NCBI GenBank assembly: GCA_022393335.1
Contig: JAJEKB010019414.1
Span: 63,208-127,207, forward strand
Length of the DNA stretch: 64,000 nucleotides
From: Macrotrachela quadricornifera
Lineage: Eukaryota; Rotifera; Eurotatoria; Philodinida; Philodinidae
Direction: 5' to 3'
The notes beneath the pieces are model-generated. The model ran no database searches. It was given only the letters and a program-made list of their open reading frames with translations, and was not told the DNA's origin. This document shows positions 1 through 12,607 of this stretch, piece after piece (positions within the stretch are counted from its first letter, which is position 1; each line of letters starts with the position of its first letter). Position numbers and translations under genes: made by a program.

Positions 1-1492
1 TTTGGTACATTACAGTAACCATTTTATTAATTTATTGTTATACAAAAAAAAACAGTTTCATAGAGATGATATTTTAGGGTATTCTTGAAATATGCTTGTG
101 AGTGCTTCACAGTAAAATTGGCCTAGCTTTTCACCAGCTCATTCAAATGGGCTAAAAATTTGGATTCAGGTGTTTTAGATGATGTTGAACAAGATGGGAA
201 CATCAAATCAAAAATAAAAATTTTCACCAGTGTCTTGATATCTCAGTCCTCTCATGGAGTCTCTCTTAAAGAAACTGTTGTATGATCTGATGTAAGACTC
301 CAGAGACGGCGATTTTCTGTCAGATTCTTGTAAGATTTCATTCAAATTACAAGATCTTGCAATATCGGATACGATCTGATGTCAAATTTTTCGACCCGGG
401 ATCCACGAAAACAAATTTTACCACCAAATATTCGTTGCAACCCTAAGAAAGAGTAAATTTCTTGTGATTTTATATTTTTGATGACACCAAAATATTGTTT
501 CGTAAACAATCAATGAATAAAAAAAGCAACATGTTCGAGTGAAGAGTACAAATGTCTGACTGCATCGGCAGAAGAAAGATTACTATTAAATAAAACTCAA
601 AATAGACTAAAAACAGTTTCATAAATTAATTACGACAAACTGGTTTTGTTGCGAGACTCGTTTCACCAATTTGAGAGGAAGTAATCAGTCTTTTTGAACC
701 TATTTTTAATTGTAGATAACCTTCTACTATTATCAGTTTGTGGAGTATATATTGATAACGATTTCGAATTGATATTTTCTGCTATCACTGGTAATGTGTG
801 TGCTTATATCTGTGTGTATGTTAATGGAACTGTAGAAGACGAATCTGATACTAGATTTAATGAGAGAGTCATTGATGATATACTATTTTTATTGGGATCC
901 CGAAAGCTGCGCACGAAATAAAGGAATTCATATTTATACTTTGAAAGATAATAAAAATATTACATAGTAGCAGAAGGAACAAAATTACTGCTCTATTTTC
1001 AAAATCTTATACATGTTTGAGTGTAACTGATGCCGAATTATTTCGATCGCGAATACCCATTTTTATACGTAACACTTATTGTTCTTAAACTGAGCTTATC
1101 TTAATGTAATCAACGCATCAGAAAAAAGGAAATGTTTTTTGAGCACTACAAATTAAAATAGTTAAGCACCAAATTAATTACATGTGAAATAAGAAAAATA
1201 GCAATTTTACAAAAAACAACAATACGTGGTTCATAATTGCAATAAACAACGACAAATAAAGATGAGGGCGAAATTGAGACTTAGGACAAGGTTAAGTGTG
1301 AAGGCAAGAGGAGAAGCACCATTCTAGCCTCACTGCTACCCTTACGACATAGTAAAAATTCTACTTTTTGTTATAATTTAACATGTAATTAATTTGATGT
1401 TCAATACACATCTCATCCTTGAAAAATGCTGTCTGATAATTACAGTTTATGATTTAGTGAATACTATAGTTAGTTATCTCCGTATATCTTAC
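1..1492. other. gene-free AT-rich stretch
   Basis: No recognisable protein, RNA gene or clear repeat was seen here. The longest open frames (about 75-80 codons near 694-921 and 1394-1636) resemble no family I know, and the second overlaps the foldback that follows. I treat the stretch as intergenic or decayed repeat DNA. Confidence 0.5.
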
Positions 1493-1934
1493 AATGGAGG
1501 TGTTTGTACTGTCAGTGAGAGAAATAGCATATGTTCTGGTCAAATGAAAACTCTCACCGTCAAACTAACAAGATTAAAATATTACGGGCCATTTGATTGT
1601 CTAGACAGATATTTTAATTTTAAATTTAAGTATTAAATGAATCAAGAGAAGTTTTCTCTACTATTATAAGAACAAAGCATAGTGTTGTTCGGGACGATAA
1701 TAGGATTTTCAGGATCTTTCTCTCATATAACCCGAACAACACTATGCTTTGTTCTTATAATAGTATAGAAAACCTCTCTTGATTCATTTAATACTTAAAT
1801 TTAAAATTTAAATATCTCTCTCTAGACAATCCACTGGTCCGTAATATTTTAACCTTGTTAGTTTGACGGTGAGAGTTTTCATTTGACCCGAATATGTGCT
1901 ATTTCTCTCACTGACAGTACAAACACCTCCATTG
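1493..1934. repeat. foldback element, family A copy 1
   Basis: Near-perfect inverted repeat. The left arm begins AATGGAGGTGTTTG and the right arm ends CAAACACCTCCATT. Near the centre CATAGTGTTGTTCGG is mirrored by CCGAACAACACTATG around a loop of a few dozen bases. The arms are about 200 bp with few mismatches. No open frame encodes a transposase, so this would be a non-autonomous foldback or MITE. Related copies lie at about 35.7 and 37.4 kb. Confidence 0.85.
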
Positions 1935-2428
1935 CTAGAGAGATAGGCTTAAAAATATTGTAAGTGCTAAAAAATCGATAATTCCCATATATGATTTTTC
2001 TGTCAGAATTTTGAAAGAAGTATTTTCGATAATTTTGCTCATTAACACGAGGTCAAACTCAAAACCCAAGACTATATTTAAATTTCTCATTGAAAAACGC
2101 TTCAAATCAAATTGAATTCCAATTCAGTTTCAACAGGAGATCATTTTTGAAGAATATTTCGTACGATAATCGTGCACACAGTAATGAGATGTTCTTTAGA
2201 TTTCCTGTTAACAAACGGGTTAGATTTGATTAAAACGTAAATTCAGTTTACTGTGATTCGAAACATTTTCTCATGAGAAATTTAAATATAGTATTAGATT
2301 TTGACTTTGATCTCGTGTTAATGAGCAAAATTATCGAAAATATTTTTTTTAAATTCTGACAGAAAAAAATCATACATGGGAACTATCGGTTTTTTGGCAT
2401 TTACAATATTCTAAGCCTATCTCTCTGA
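1935..2428. repeat. second foldback directly abutting the first
   Basis: Left arm (about 1935-2100) starts CTAGAGAGATAGGCTTA and the right arm (about 2260-2428) ends TAAGCCTATCTCTCTGAG. Both contain TTGCTCATTAACACGAG in mirrored orientation. The arms match at perhaps 85% by eye. The arm sequence differs from copy 1 of family A, so it looks like a different element sitting immediately next to it, or an outer part of one composite. Confidence 0.8.
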
Positions 2429-3249
2429 GAATGAAAGCTTCTCAAAAATTTTTTTATGAAAATGTTCAAAATTAAAAGCTATACAAATGCTGAAAGTTTC
2501 ATGGAAATTGGTAAAGATTTTTGTGCAACATAGTTCACTCTATAGAATTATTCTTCTCGAAAGAAATAACAAAAAGTCTTTCTTTATTTCACGCTATCAT
2601 TGATCAAAAACGGAGGAAATCAGATATAATGTATCTTGTAAAACGATTGATTCTCTACAAAACCCAATATATGGCTATGCTTATAAATTCCATTTTTCCG
2701 AATAATCTTTTAGCACAAGAATGCGTGTCATTACTTTGTCAATGCAGTACATATATAAAAGAGTAATAGAGTGAAGATAGTTTTGGCAAAACTACAATAC
2801 TTTGTAGGTAAAATGTAACCAAGATCATAGGCTATTAGAATATGTATAATAGTTAGCGTCTTATGCGCTTAAGTCGGACGATTTATGTATGCAAGCACTT
2901 CTTAGAAAATTTCAAATTTTCGATTATACACAAAAACGATAGGAAAGGTAGTTGTCGACATATCCCTGTTTATTAATAAATTTAAAAAAAACTAGTCTTG
3001 CGGATTTTAATAGCTCACTATGGCCCACAAACCCTGAAAGTTTCACGACATTCGAAGATACTTGTAGATTTTATGGTTGAGACTCCATGAAATATCCCTA
3101 CAACAGCGATAAATTTACTCAAGCGCGTCTTTGTTTTTAGTATGCGCATATTCCTTTGATATATATACTACTATATTTACCTGCAGAGAAGAAAAGAGAA
3201 CAAATCGCATTTATTAAACGTATACGACACGAATAGTCAAAAGAAACTG
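2429..3249. other. gene-free stretch upstream of the UGT gene
   Basis: No gene was recognised. It holds the presumed promoter and 5' leader of the UGT gene at 3250. An 81-codon open frame at about 2521-2766 has no recognisable domain. Confidence 0.45.
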
Positions 3250-6200
3250 ATGCTACTCTCGTTATTTGTGTTAACATTTATATGTTCGAGTTGCCATACA
3301 TTAGAACTGCATGCGCCACCTTCAAGGCTTCTGTTGGTCCCCAGTCAATATCCTTCTCATGTTCAAAGTTTTATTTCCATTGCACGTGCTTTGTCACTCA
3401 AACACCATATTACTTTCGCAGTATTTGATGAATATGCAGAAATGGTACGCGACAAACTCAAATCTTATCGATTAATAACAAAAGTATCTCTTGGCCCTGT
3501 GATGCCTGTACGAGAGTCATTTGAGGTTCGTTATGGAGAGTCAAACGTACAGTTCTTAAGTCGCGTTTCATTAACTCACTTTCTCGATAATTACATGCCA
3601 ACGCACAATTCACTACTCGTCCACCTTCAAAACCACTCATATGACATGATGATAGCAGATTTTCTTGCGTTTGGTGCACAAGATCTTGCTATTGATTTGG
3701 GCATACCTATGGTTATACATTCGTGTATGTTTCTAATGGAGAATCTTGGATTTTCGGCTTCGATGCCAGAGGATTTTACGCTCCTCACACAAGAACAATT
3801 ACGTGACTCTTTCTTTCTACGGTTCTATAATCAGGTCGTGCTACAATCTCTTAGGATGCATTACTTTACACCATTCTTACACGCTTTCAATAGCCTAAGG
3901 CGTGAGTTGAACCGCACCATTCCTAAAACTAAGTACCGTGTTTGGACTCCACATTGGGATGATTATCCTGTTCTCATTTCAACTACAATTGCACTTGAAT
4001 ATAAACACACCTATAAAACAAATTATTTCTTTCTTGGCTTTACAATTTATGATCACAAAAAGAATAATGTAAGTAAAGCTTTTGGAAAAACATAGCAAAT
4101 CATCAATTCTTTTACATTTTGTGATCAAGCTGACTCGTTTTTTCCTCACTATGAATCTTACAAAAAATTTGATGCAGTTCATAACAGAGCTCTATCCAGT
4201 CAATAATTTTCAAACCTGTCCAGTCCAAAAATTTTATGACATCCGTAAAAACACACTAGTTTCAAAAAAGTTTAGGGTCAGGGTACCTAGAGCGTACCAG
4301 TATTACTTGTCGTCACATTTGCATGACAGCATAATTGCACGATACCACTCTTACATAGGATCATTCTAAACAGAGAATGAATGACTTTTTGACTTAATTG
4401 ACTTATGAGACGATTCACGAATTCGTCAAGTATGACCATACTCTCGAAAATGTTAACCCTGAAGAAGAATCGAAGAGACTTTTTTTAAAAAAATTTTCTT
4501 TCTAAAATTTTGATCGTTAGTATTCGGTCTTTTTCTCCATAATAACTCAGTACAATCTATTCAAGTTATAGCTCATTTGAAAGAACAAATTTTACTCTAC
4601 AAAACTATATATGCTTTTCTTTTCAACCTTGATTATATGAATGTTTCAAGGTCAAAACTAGATCACTCATGATATTGTTCCGTATTTTTTTCACATTTTT
4701 CTCGCGTTGTTTTCTGTAGTACAAGCTGCGTTTCTTTGTTAATTCTTATTGATCTAGAAATTGTTTTATGGACTTGAATAGAGCAAACGAAGGCTATATA
4801 ATGACTATAGAGTAGTTGATATTCAAGTAACAATAAACCTTCATATCAGCCATACAAGATATTCTATCACCACATCAAAAATCATATTTTTGATTATTTT
4901 TCTACATTTTTTATGCATATTTCACCTTTGTATTTTCTTCAAACTAGAAATGGAATTTATATACATTTTCAATGTTAAAAAATGTATCAATCAGACTATC
5001 CCAAAAACTTTTTCGGTGATCTTTAATGAGTGATCAACAGTCTCTATACTATACTATGCTTTTGACATTATATTCTATACTTTTAATAGCAGCCATTAGT
5101 TGTAAAAATAAACTAGTCACATCTATATAACTAAACAATACCTAAAAAATATGACATACGATTTTTAATTCATTAACTGTAAGTGTTAAGTATGAATATT
5201 TTTGTCATTAAATAACTTTAGACGAGAAATGATCAGAAATTCAATACCGTAATCTATCGAGTTAACATCAGTAGAAAATGTTTCCTGTTGATCAATAACT
5301 ATTCTATTCGTTTATAAGATCTCATTACTTCGAACTAATGTATATCTTTATTCATGATTGTAATTTCTAAAACCTCTTTGAATTTGTTATTCGATATTGA
5401 GATGATAGGAAACTGTCTTAAGGTACTATATGACAACGAGAAAGGTATGACATTATTGACTTGATATACTATGAGACGTTCGAAAATAAAAAAATACTTC
5501 AGTTCCTTTATTTCTCTTTTAAAATATTATTCGGACACTAACGCTAAAACCTCGCCATATGTTTCCTTCCGATTTCAATAATTCTTTGCTTATAAATAAT
5601 GTATGGTGTCCAAGTAACAACTTTAAAACGATTTGGATTCCTATTGAGATTTGGAGAAATTATTAAATTTTCAATATATGACCCATTTCAAGCCAAATCA
5701 TGACCAATTATTGTATACGCTGCTGAATTCGGGTCGTTTGATTTTGTTGAATTTAATACAAGTAATGTTTGTCGGTTCGACTCACTTAACCCTTGATTGT
5801 ATAAGACAGAATTATTGCTATAAGTACTGATGGTCTCAGAACCGAAATATAAATCCTGTCCTTGGAGAGCGACGTGAATTTCTTTGGAATTTTGAGAATA
5901 AGAAACAGTTATAGCTTTTAGCTCAATAATTTAAAATATTACTTTTCAACCGAAAGTTGTAAGGAGAATTAAATTACCCGTATTCAAGTCTACTTTACTT
6001 AATAAACTCTTCAATCACAATAAATAGTGTGGTATAACCAGAAATTAATACGTGTACACACAACGGTTATAAGAGTCTTCAGCATAACATTTTTATTCGA
6101 ATGATACCATACAACTACAAGTAACGCTCGTCAAAGCGATTCGTTTAACCATCGACTGAATCCATTCTATATATTTCGAGAGTCATTGATAGATAAATGA

Positions 6201-8614
6201 TCGACAAATGCGACGCTATAACCATCTCAGTTTGAATGAATTTTCCATATTTTATGGTTTATAAAACCAAAACTATCAATCTTAAATTCGAAGATACCAA
6301 TTATCCACAATTTTCTCATCATAAATAACATTTTTTCACTTTTATGGTGCATTGATGGAGTACTGACATGAGTCGCCTGAAGTATAATTCAACCGAAGTC
6401 CATAATGAAAAACTGAGACAAAACGTAAAGTTTTCATTCATCCCAGCAAAGTTACTTTAATCTGACCTTGTATCCTGAGCAAACATACACATGGAGTTAT
6501 GTTTTTCAAGTGACTCCCCCTCTCAGGCAAGAAAATAGGAATAAAACATGGCACTCCATCTTTTCATTGGGATTTCCGGTAGCATTTGTTCGTTGCGATC
6601 TCCTGATATAAGAATAAACGCATGATGTTCGGAATCGAGTGAACAAGAATTCGGAATGACAACAAACATATAACATCGTATTAAGATTCAGAAGTCTTTT
6701 AAAGAATAGGTACTTTTTACATCAAATGTCTAATAAAGAATTATTTTACCCCAAGAATAGAATCATTCGCCATTTTCTCAAGGTACCTCAACTCTCACTT
6801 ATTGGACTTATGATAAAGCTTTTAAATCAACGTCTAGCCGGCCGGTCAATCATGACGAGCCGTTTTCATATTTAATGCCACTATATCGACCGATATTACA
6901 TAAGGCATACCAAAAATAGTGGCGCCATTATCTTATTTCTGTATAGAAAGCTTTAGGAAACTTTCTCTCTATATATTCTGTAAAATTTTCGAATGCTCTA
7001 GTTTTGTGTCTGTTCGATCATACTTCAACTAATATCATAAGAATAACTCTTTCCTACGAAAGTTGCCAGAAAAATCACTTAGAGCTTCCATTAAAATGTC
7101 TATAACTCCGGAATGATTAATTCAAAATAGCTGAATCTTCTGCAGTTGTGTAGGTTATCCATCAGCGGTTTGAATATACGTCTGACCATTGAAAATTTGC
7201 TATCAAGCCTTACGAAGTAGGTTTTTTTCACAGAGGTTGATTGAAAACTTTAAAAGAGTCATGTCAACAAACCTATAATATACGACTCGATGCTTATTCA
7301 TTTTCTTTTTCGAGCGATGAAAACGGCAGCTCTCGATCTTACTTCTATCGAAAGTTATTCAAAAAATATTCACTGGATAGATATTAGTATAATCGTCGTA
7401 TATGATAAAAAAACAGATCCTATCTAAATGTTATTATCATGATATTAGTTGAAGTATGATCGAATAGTATAGGAAACTAAAACATTCGAATCTCTATGTG
7501 ACTGTATAGAGAGAAAATTTCCCAAAGCTTTCTATATAGAAATAAGGTAATAGCGCCACTATTTTTGGTATGCCCTAAGTATAAACTTTTATTCAGAATA
7601 CGGCTTCATTTTGAAATAAAATTTTAGTACAAATAAGATGTGAAATTCTCAGTCGGAAATCATCGAGTGACTTTTCAAATGGACTGAGTATGTGATAGAA
7701 AGATTTGTCGTCTCATTCTGCATCGATTTATGCATCCCCTTTAAAAATTCGAAAATGAGCCGATTCGTGTTCTTTTACGCCTCTGTCTTTATAGAGTTGT
7801 TGTTTGAGATGCAGGATTGTCTTTCTTTTAATATTTATAGATCGAAAGTGACGAACAGACACATATTGTGGAAACATGGCTTAATATGACCCAGGCATCC
7901 AATGAATTCGTTGTGTTAGCTGTATTTGGTACTTTGAATGTGTATCGTGTAGAAACATGGAAAAAAATTATCGATACAATGCAACTCGTACCATATATGC
8001 GTCTTCTTCTAGTAATACCTCAACAAACAATACGTGCCGAAGTTCAGACTTTAACGACGTCTCCAGTCGACTATTCGTCACGTATACTTATTGTACCTTG
8101 GATTGAACAACCACGTGTGCTAGCACATCCCTCTGTACGTTTAATTATCGGTCATGGTGGATTGAATAGTGTTGGAGAGTCGATATATGCACACGTTCCA
8201 ATGATAATAATACCTGGCCTCGGTGATCAACCTGTTATGGCAGCTAAGATCATGGAAGCTAAGATTGGCTACGCAATAGAGAGGGATACACTCACAGCCG
8301 AGCAACTCGCTTCTTATATCAAAATGATTCTTGTAGATTACGATGCCTTTGTCTCACGTCTCCGTCGAATACATCAAATAAGTGATTTTGAAGGAGGACC
8401 ACGACAGGCAGCTATACTGATCGATAGTTGGTTGGTAACCGGTTATAAACATTTGATTACTGACGACCATCGTTCTTCTTTTATTGTTTCGACCAGTTTA
8501 GATGTACAGCTCGCATTAATCGTAATCATCATTCTTTTCTGCTATTCAATCTTTCGCCTCGTCAAATGTGGTGTTCATTTCTGTGTATACCGCAGAAAAT
8601 TGAAGCAGTCGTGA
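3250..8614 (+). CDS. UDP-glucuronosyl/UDP-glucosyltransferase, two exons with a 3.8-kb intron
   Basis: Membrane glycosyltransferase that would move a sugar from a UDP-sugar to a small lipophilic acceptor in the ER lumen (family knowledge). Exon 1 is 3250-4068 and exon 2 is 7841-8614. Exon 1 is exactly 273 codons and stops at a GTAAGT donor; exon 2 starts after TTTATAG in the same phase, giving about 530 residues, the normal UGT length. The N-terminus (MLLSLFVLTFICSSCHT) is a signal peptide. The sugar-nucleotide half carries GHGGLNSVGESIYAHVP and GDQP near residues 380-405, the UGT signature region. A hydrophobic segment (ALIVIIILFCYSIF) and a short basic tail follow, as in type I ER UGTs. The intron is dozens of times longer than those of the 54-64 kb genes and holds a MITE. 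The substrate cannot be told. Gene call is firm; whether the long intron splices efficiently is unknown. Confidence 0.9.
4069..7840 (+). other. 3.77-kb intron of the UGT gene
   Basis: GTAAGT donor at 4069 and TTTATAG acceptor ending at 7840. No protein gene was recognised inside. Its only clear content is the inverted-repeat element at 6904-7575; the rest is AT-rich and probably older insertion debris. Confidence 0.75.
6904..7575. mobile_element. non-autonomous inverted-repeat transposon (PIF/Harbinger-like MITE?)
   Basis: Two arms of about 137 bp, 6904-7040 and 7438-7575, are inverted copies. Both ends begin GGCATACCAAAAATAGTGGC (right end read on the minus strand). TAA flanks both sides (6901-6903 and 7576-7578), which would fit a 3-bp target duplication of the PIF/Harbinger type, but so short a match can be chance. 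The roughly 400-bp middle has no coding potential. It lies inside the UGT intron. Confidence 0.75.
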
Positions 8615-8790
8615 AATTATATTGAAATGCTGTAATAACTGACGTTCACAGATGACAAAAAAACTGGTATTCAGTACTCTTACGACAAGAAACAATTTTA
8701 AAAAGTTTAACACTCTAACAGACAAGAGCGTCAAATATTGCGTTTAAATGCGTTAAGACGATATGGACCTATTAAAACAAGTACAGGTAG

Positions 8791-9356
8791 ATTCAAAAGT
8801 TACTTCACCGAAAAACACTGAATATCTCTATTGTGGTTTAAGTAAATGAGCCGACTTTTTTTTATCAATGATAGAGGTATGTTTAGGTTTTATATCCATA
8901 AAGATATATCTAAGAACATCCTTTTTTAAGTATAACTATTGATTTCAATAAAAAAATTTTACGTTTCCGTAGAGAGATAAAAACTATTGTATTTGTACTT
9001 AGCAAACGATCTCTCTAGACATGTCTTCAGAGATATAAAGGTTGAATATGCCTTTATCATTGATAAAAAATATCCAATCGTTTGTTCGAGCTATAGTAGA
9101 GATATTCAATTCTTTTTTCGGCTAAGTGTCTTTGTCGCTACTTTGTATGCAATTTTTTTTCTATCTGTGAAAAAGTAAAATTTTTTTGCTAAGATCAATA
9201 ATGATACTTAACAAAGGTTTTCTCTAGATATATTTTTATGAATATAAAATTTGAACATGCTTCTATCATTGATAAATAAGTCGACTGATGTACTCGAGCC
9301 ATAATGAAGATATTCAGTTGTTTTTCGGTGAAGTGACTTTTGGGCTACTCTGTAAT
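8791..9356. repeat. three diverged copies of a ~150-bp repeat
   Basis: Copies at about 8988-9150 and 9201-9356 are direct; a third at about 8791-8931 is inverted. They share CATTGATAAA, AGATATTCA and a TTTTTCGG(C/T)(G/T)AAGTG end in the same order. The first two form a loose foldback. The array stops just before the Tc1 element at 9381. No coding content. Confidence 0.7.
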
Positions 9357-9380
9357 TTTCTTTTGAAGTTCGAGCATTTA

Positions 9381-10710
9381 TACTCGGGGGTAAAAGTCTT
9401 CCCCCCCTTTTTTTTCAAACTTTTAATATACGCTTTCCTTTTATTATCGAACGGATGAATAACATAAGTATGGCTCTAGACAATAGTCCCTCTGGCTTCT
9501 CTTTGTTTTTATTTGTTGATTTGGATGACCCAATCTTATATAACAATTGTTAATATGTAAAACATGGACTGATATTGAGTATAGTTTTTATCATTTTTCT
9601 ATCATAAGATTTTAAACATGCCACTTTCTCTCTCACAATGTCATGAAATTATGTTTCTCAAGCTGCATCCATTAGGTCCTAAAATGTTAAATAAAGCTAT
9701 TTCGAAGTACGTTGGGTTTGAACCTAAAGTCGCACGGTACTGGCTGGCTAGATGGCGACAAAATGAAGACCTATCCAATTTACCAAAAACTGGTCAACCA
9801 CATGCCACGTCCAAGGAAGCAGATGTAAAGATTGTTACTATTGCCAAACGTGAGCTGAATATCACATCGAATAATATTTCAAATATTTTGAAAAAGGACG
9901 GTGTGAATATAGATTCAAGTACTGTTAGATGTCGCTTACATAAAAGCAGCGAAACTTATGGTTCACCTTTAAAAAAAGCTCTTGCTCACAGATAAACATC
10001 GTGAGGAATGATTCATCTGAACTCGACAACATCAACACTTTAATTGGGACAATGTAGTCTTTACTGATGAAAAGATATTCAGACTTGGTAACAGCGGAAG
10101 AAGAGTTTGGAGATTTCTAAATATTACTAAAGTTGTTCGTACACTTAAATATCCTCTCAAGTTGTACGTCTGGGAATGCTTTTCGAAACAAAGTTTCGGA
10201 CAATTAATTACTTTTAGACATAATTTGACAGGAGATTTTACGTGCAGCATGTGCGTGAATGATATTCTGCCTACTGCTTATCGTCAATTTCCTGAAGATC
10301 CAGATAGCTAGATCCTACAAGAAGACAATAATCCTAAACACAGGTCTTGGCAAGCGATTGACTGGAAGATCGACAATCAAATTCAGGTTCTGTCTTGGTC
10401 ATCTTCATCACCTAATCAAATTTTTATTGAGAACGTTTGGTTGGTTATGAAGAATACAATCAGGAAAAAAACATTCAAATAATTCAAGAATTGGAGCGAG
10501 AAATAAGAAAGGCATGGAAAGCTCTGCCAATTGATTTAACTGTCAAATTGGTCGATAGTATGGACTGACGAGTATAGCGTTTACTTGAAGCACATGGTGA
10601 CTATACATCATATTAAAAAGACATCTTGTTATACTTTGGTTTAACAATAAAAAGAAAGCAAATGTTAAAAACTTTAATAAAGGAGGGAGGAAGACTTTTG
10701 CTCACGGGTG
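9381..10710 (+). mobile_element. Tc1-family DNA transposon, 1.33 kb, inactive
   Basis: Ends are TACTCGGGGGTAAAAGTC on the left and, read on the minus strand, CACCCGTGAGCAAAAGTC on the right. Both continue CTTCC and then a pyrimidine-rich run. TA dinucleotides flank both sides (9379-9380 and 10711-10712), as expected of Tc1/mariner. The interior holds a broken DDE transposase. Length and layout are normal for Tc1. Confidence 0.88.
9618..10616 (+). pseudogene. Tc1-type transposase, broken
   Basis: The first 126 codons (9618-9995) are the paired helix-turn-helix DNA-binding part (VARYWLARWRQNEDLSNLPK, then TSNNISNILKKDGVNIDSST). After a frameshift near 9990 the catalytic part follows with the first Asp in VFTDEKIF, the second in EDNNPKHRS and the Glu in FIENVW, so the DD34E residues are still readable. 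In-frame stops occur near 10009, 10018 and 10310. A second shift near 10480 leads to the C-terminal motif AWKALPIDLTVKLVDSM. It cannot make an active transposase. Confidence 0.88.
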
Positions 10711-12318
10711 TATGACAGAAAAGTACATATTCTAAACTAGATTTTGTTCATTCTTTACAGTATTTGACCAACAAATTCATCACTGTTACAAATTTTATAA
10801 AAACGAAGAATGATATATGAGTCATATCTATAGTATATGAAAAATGGAAAAGTTTGATTTTCTGTTTTTCTCAAACTTAAACAAAAGCACCTAAGACAAT
10901 GACATTATTGATATACACCAAGATCTCTACAGGATAAAATAGTTTAAAACCTTTTCTCAGGAGAAGCACTTGAATATGTTCCCTCGTTAGTTAAATACAG
11001 GCAGGATGGACTGTTTGATTCATATTAAATGTGAATAAGAAAAAACAAATCAAGATGAAGTATGCAAAATGCAAAAAATAGTTTTGATGCGTGTAACGTA
11101 TGAAAAGGTAATGTATATGAATATGATAAGAAATATATCCCTTTCTGTAAGAAAATGAACAAGAATATTTTTTATACAATAGGTCTGATTCATCTAATAA
11201 TCTAATGAAAATAATGAAATAATGTCATTTACTGAAGGATCATTTTCATCAATAACCAATGATAGACATATTCATTGAATGACAAGTCAGTTTAATTCTC
11301 CTAATAATAAATATTAGTAATTCGTTTGACTAAATGTATTTTTTGCTTATATATAGCAACGACGGTTTGAATTCTAATCAAAATCACTTGAAATTTGTCT
11401 CAATCATTTATATATTTTGATTATTTATTCAAATAATGAAATTCTAAATGCATCACAAGATATTAAATGGAGATCTTTCTTCTAGATAATGTAAGCTGAA
11501 GTATTGTTATGACTTAATCTTATTAAATAGCCTTTTTATTTATAATAGAGTTTCAACTCACATAAGAAGCATTTAAAAAGCAAAGATGCAGTTATGCGTG
11601 TAAACCAGAGCGCTGAATGAGTAACAAGTGAATGATTACGGTGGATTGGTGACTAAAAATAAAAGATGATGTTTCGAATATATGCTTTAAAAAGTGTACT
11701 TACTGTCTGTGCGTTATCGACCCTTATGAAATCACTGCTTTGCTTTGTTATCATATAATTAGAACGCTTTTTTTTGTATTTTATAAATGAAAAAATTGCT
11801 GTGCAGTATCAATTATATGTTGTCTTTTGTACAAGTTTTCGCAATAAATTTGTCATATGAATGTGATTTGAGAATGAGCCTTGTCAAAGTTTACTATACA
11901 ATTCCTAAAAGGACAGCTAATTTCAACTTCGTGAGGAGTTTGGGTAGGACTGGTTATTCTATTGAGCTTTGTTGATTTGAGATTCTTATGAAAAATTAGT
12001 GAGTAGAATCTTGATTTCTTCCTCTGTAACCAAACCATGTTAGTCAAATCATTTATTTGATTTTCACAAGTCGGTTAACGGGTGCGTCAGAATGAATGAC
12101 AGTCACCGCATCTTGCCAATATTTTACTTATTTCTTACTGTTTATAAAGCAAACTTTTTTTTAAAAGATGCGTCTTTCAATTCCCTATAATCTGGCCTAT
12201 TTTAAATATTCCGATTGAGATTTGTTAAATTATTACATACGATGAAACATTTTGTTTTAAAAACTACAACTTTCTAACAATACGTTTTTAGTAAAACTAT
12301 CATATCTCAAAATGAGTA
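10711..12318. other. gene-free AT-rich stretch
   Basis: No recognisable gene, repeat family or RNA was seen. Short open frames on both strands look like chance. Confidence 0.45.
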
Positions 12319-12607
12319 TATAATGGAGTATTGTGACATAATATATTTTGTGGAGAAAAGTTTGCTCTACAAAACCGTATAATTGGTTTATCAGATACAC
12401 TTAAATACTATGTATACACCTCAACAAAACATTGTATACGATATTTATCGTAAGAACAGAACATATTATATTTTTTGTATAAATATCGTACAGAATGTTC
12501 TATCAAGAGTTGTCCATAGGATTCAAACGTATCTGAGAAATCAATTGACGAATTTTGTAGAGAAAACTTTCGTTCACAAAACTTACTACATCACATTCCT
12601 CCATTAT
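12319..12607. repeat. short foldback
   Basis: Arms of about 55 bp (12319-12374 and 12552-12607) are inverted copies. The left runs from ATAATGGAG to CTCTACAAAA and the right from TTTTGTAGAG to CTCCATTAT. The spacer is about 177 bp with no coding content. Probably a small MITE. Confidence 0.7.

Noticed and set aside
694..921. A 75-codon plus frame preceded by an acceptor-like TTTTTAATTGTAG.
   Set aside because: No partner exons or family resemblance; cannot be supported as a gene.
4660..5040. A short inverted pair GATCACTCAT / ATGAGTGATC in the UGT intron.
   Set aside because: Only about 10 bp with no extended arms; expected by chance.
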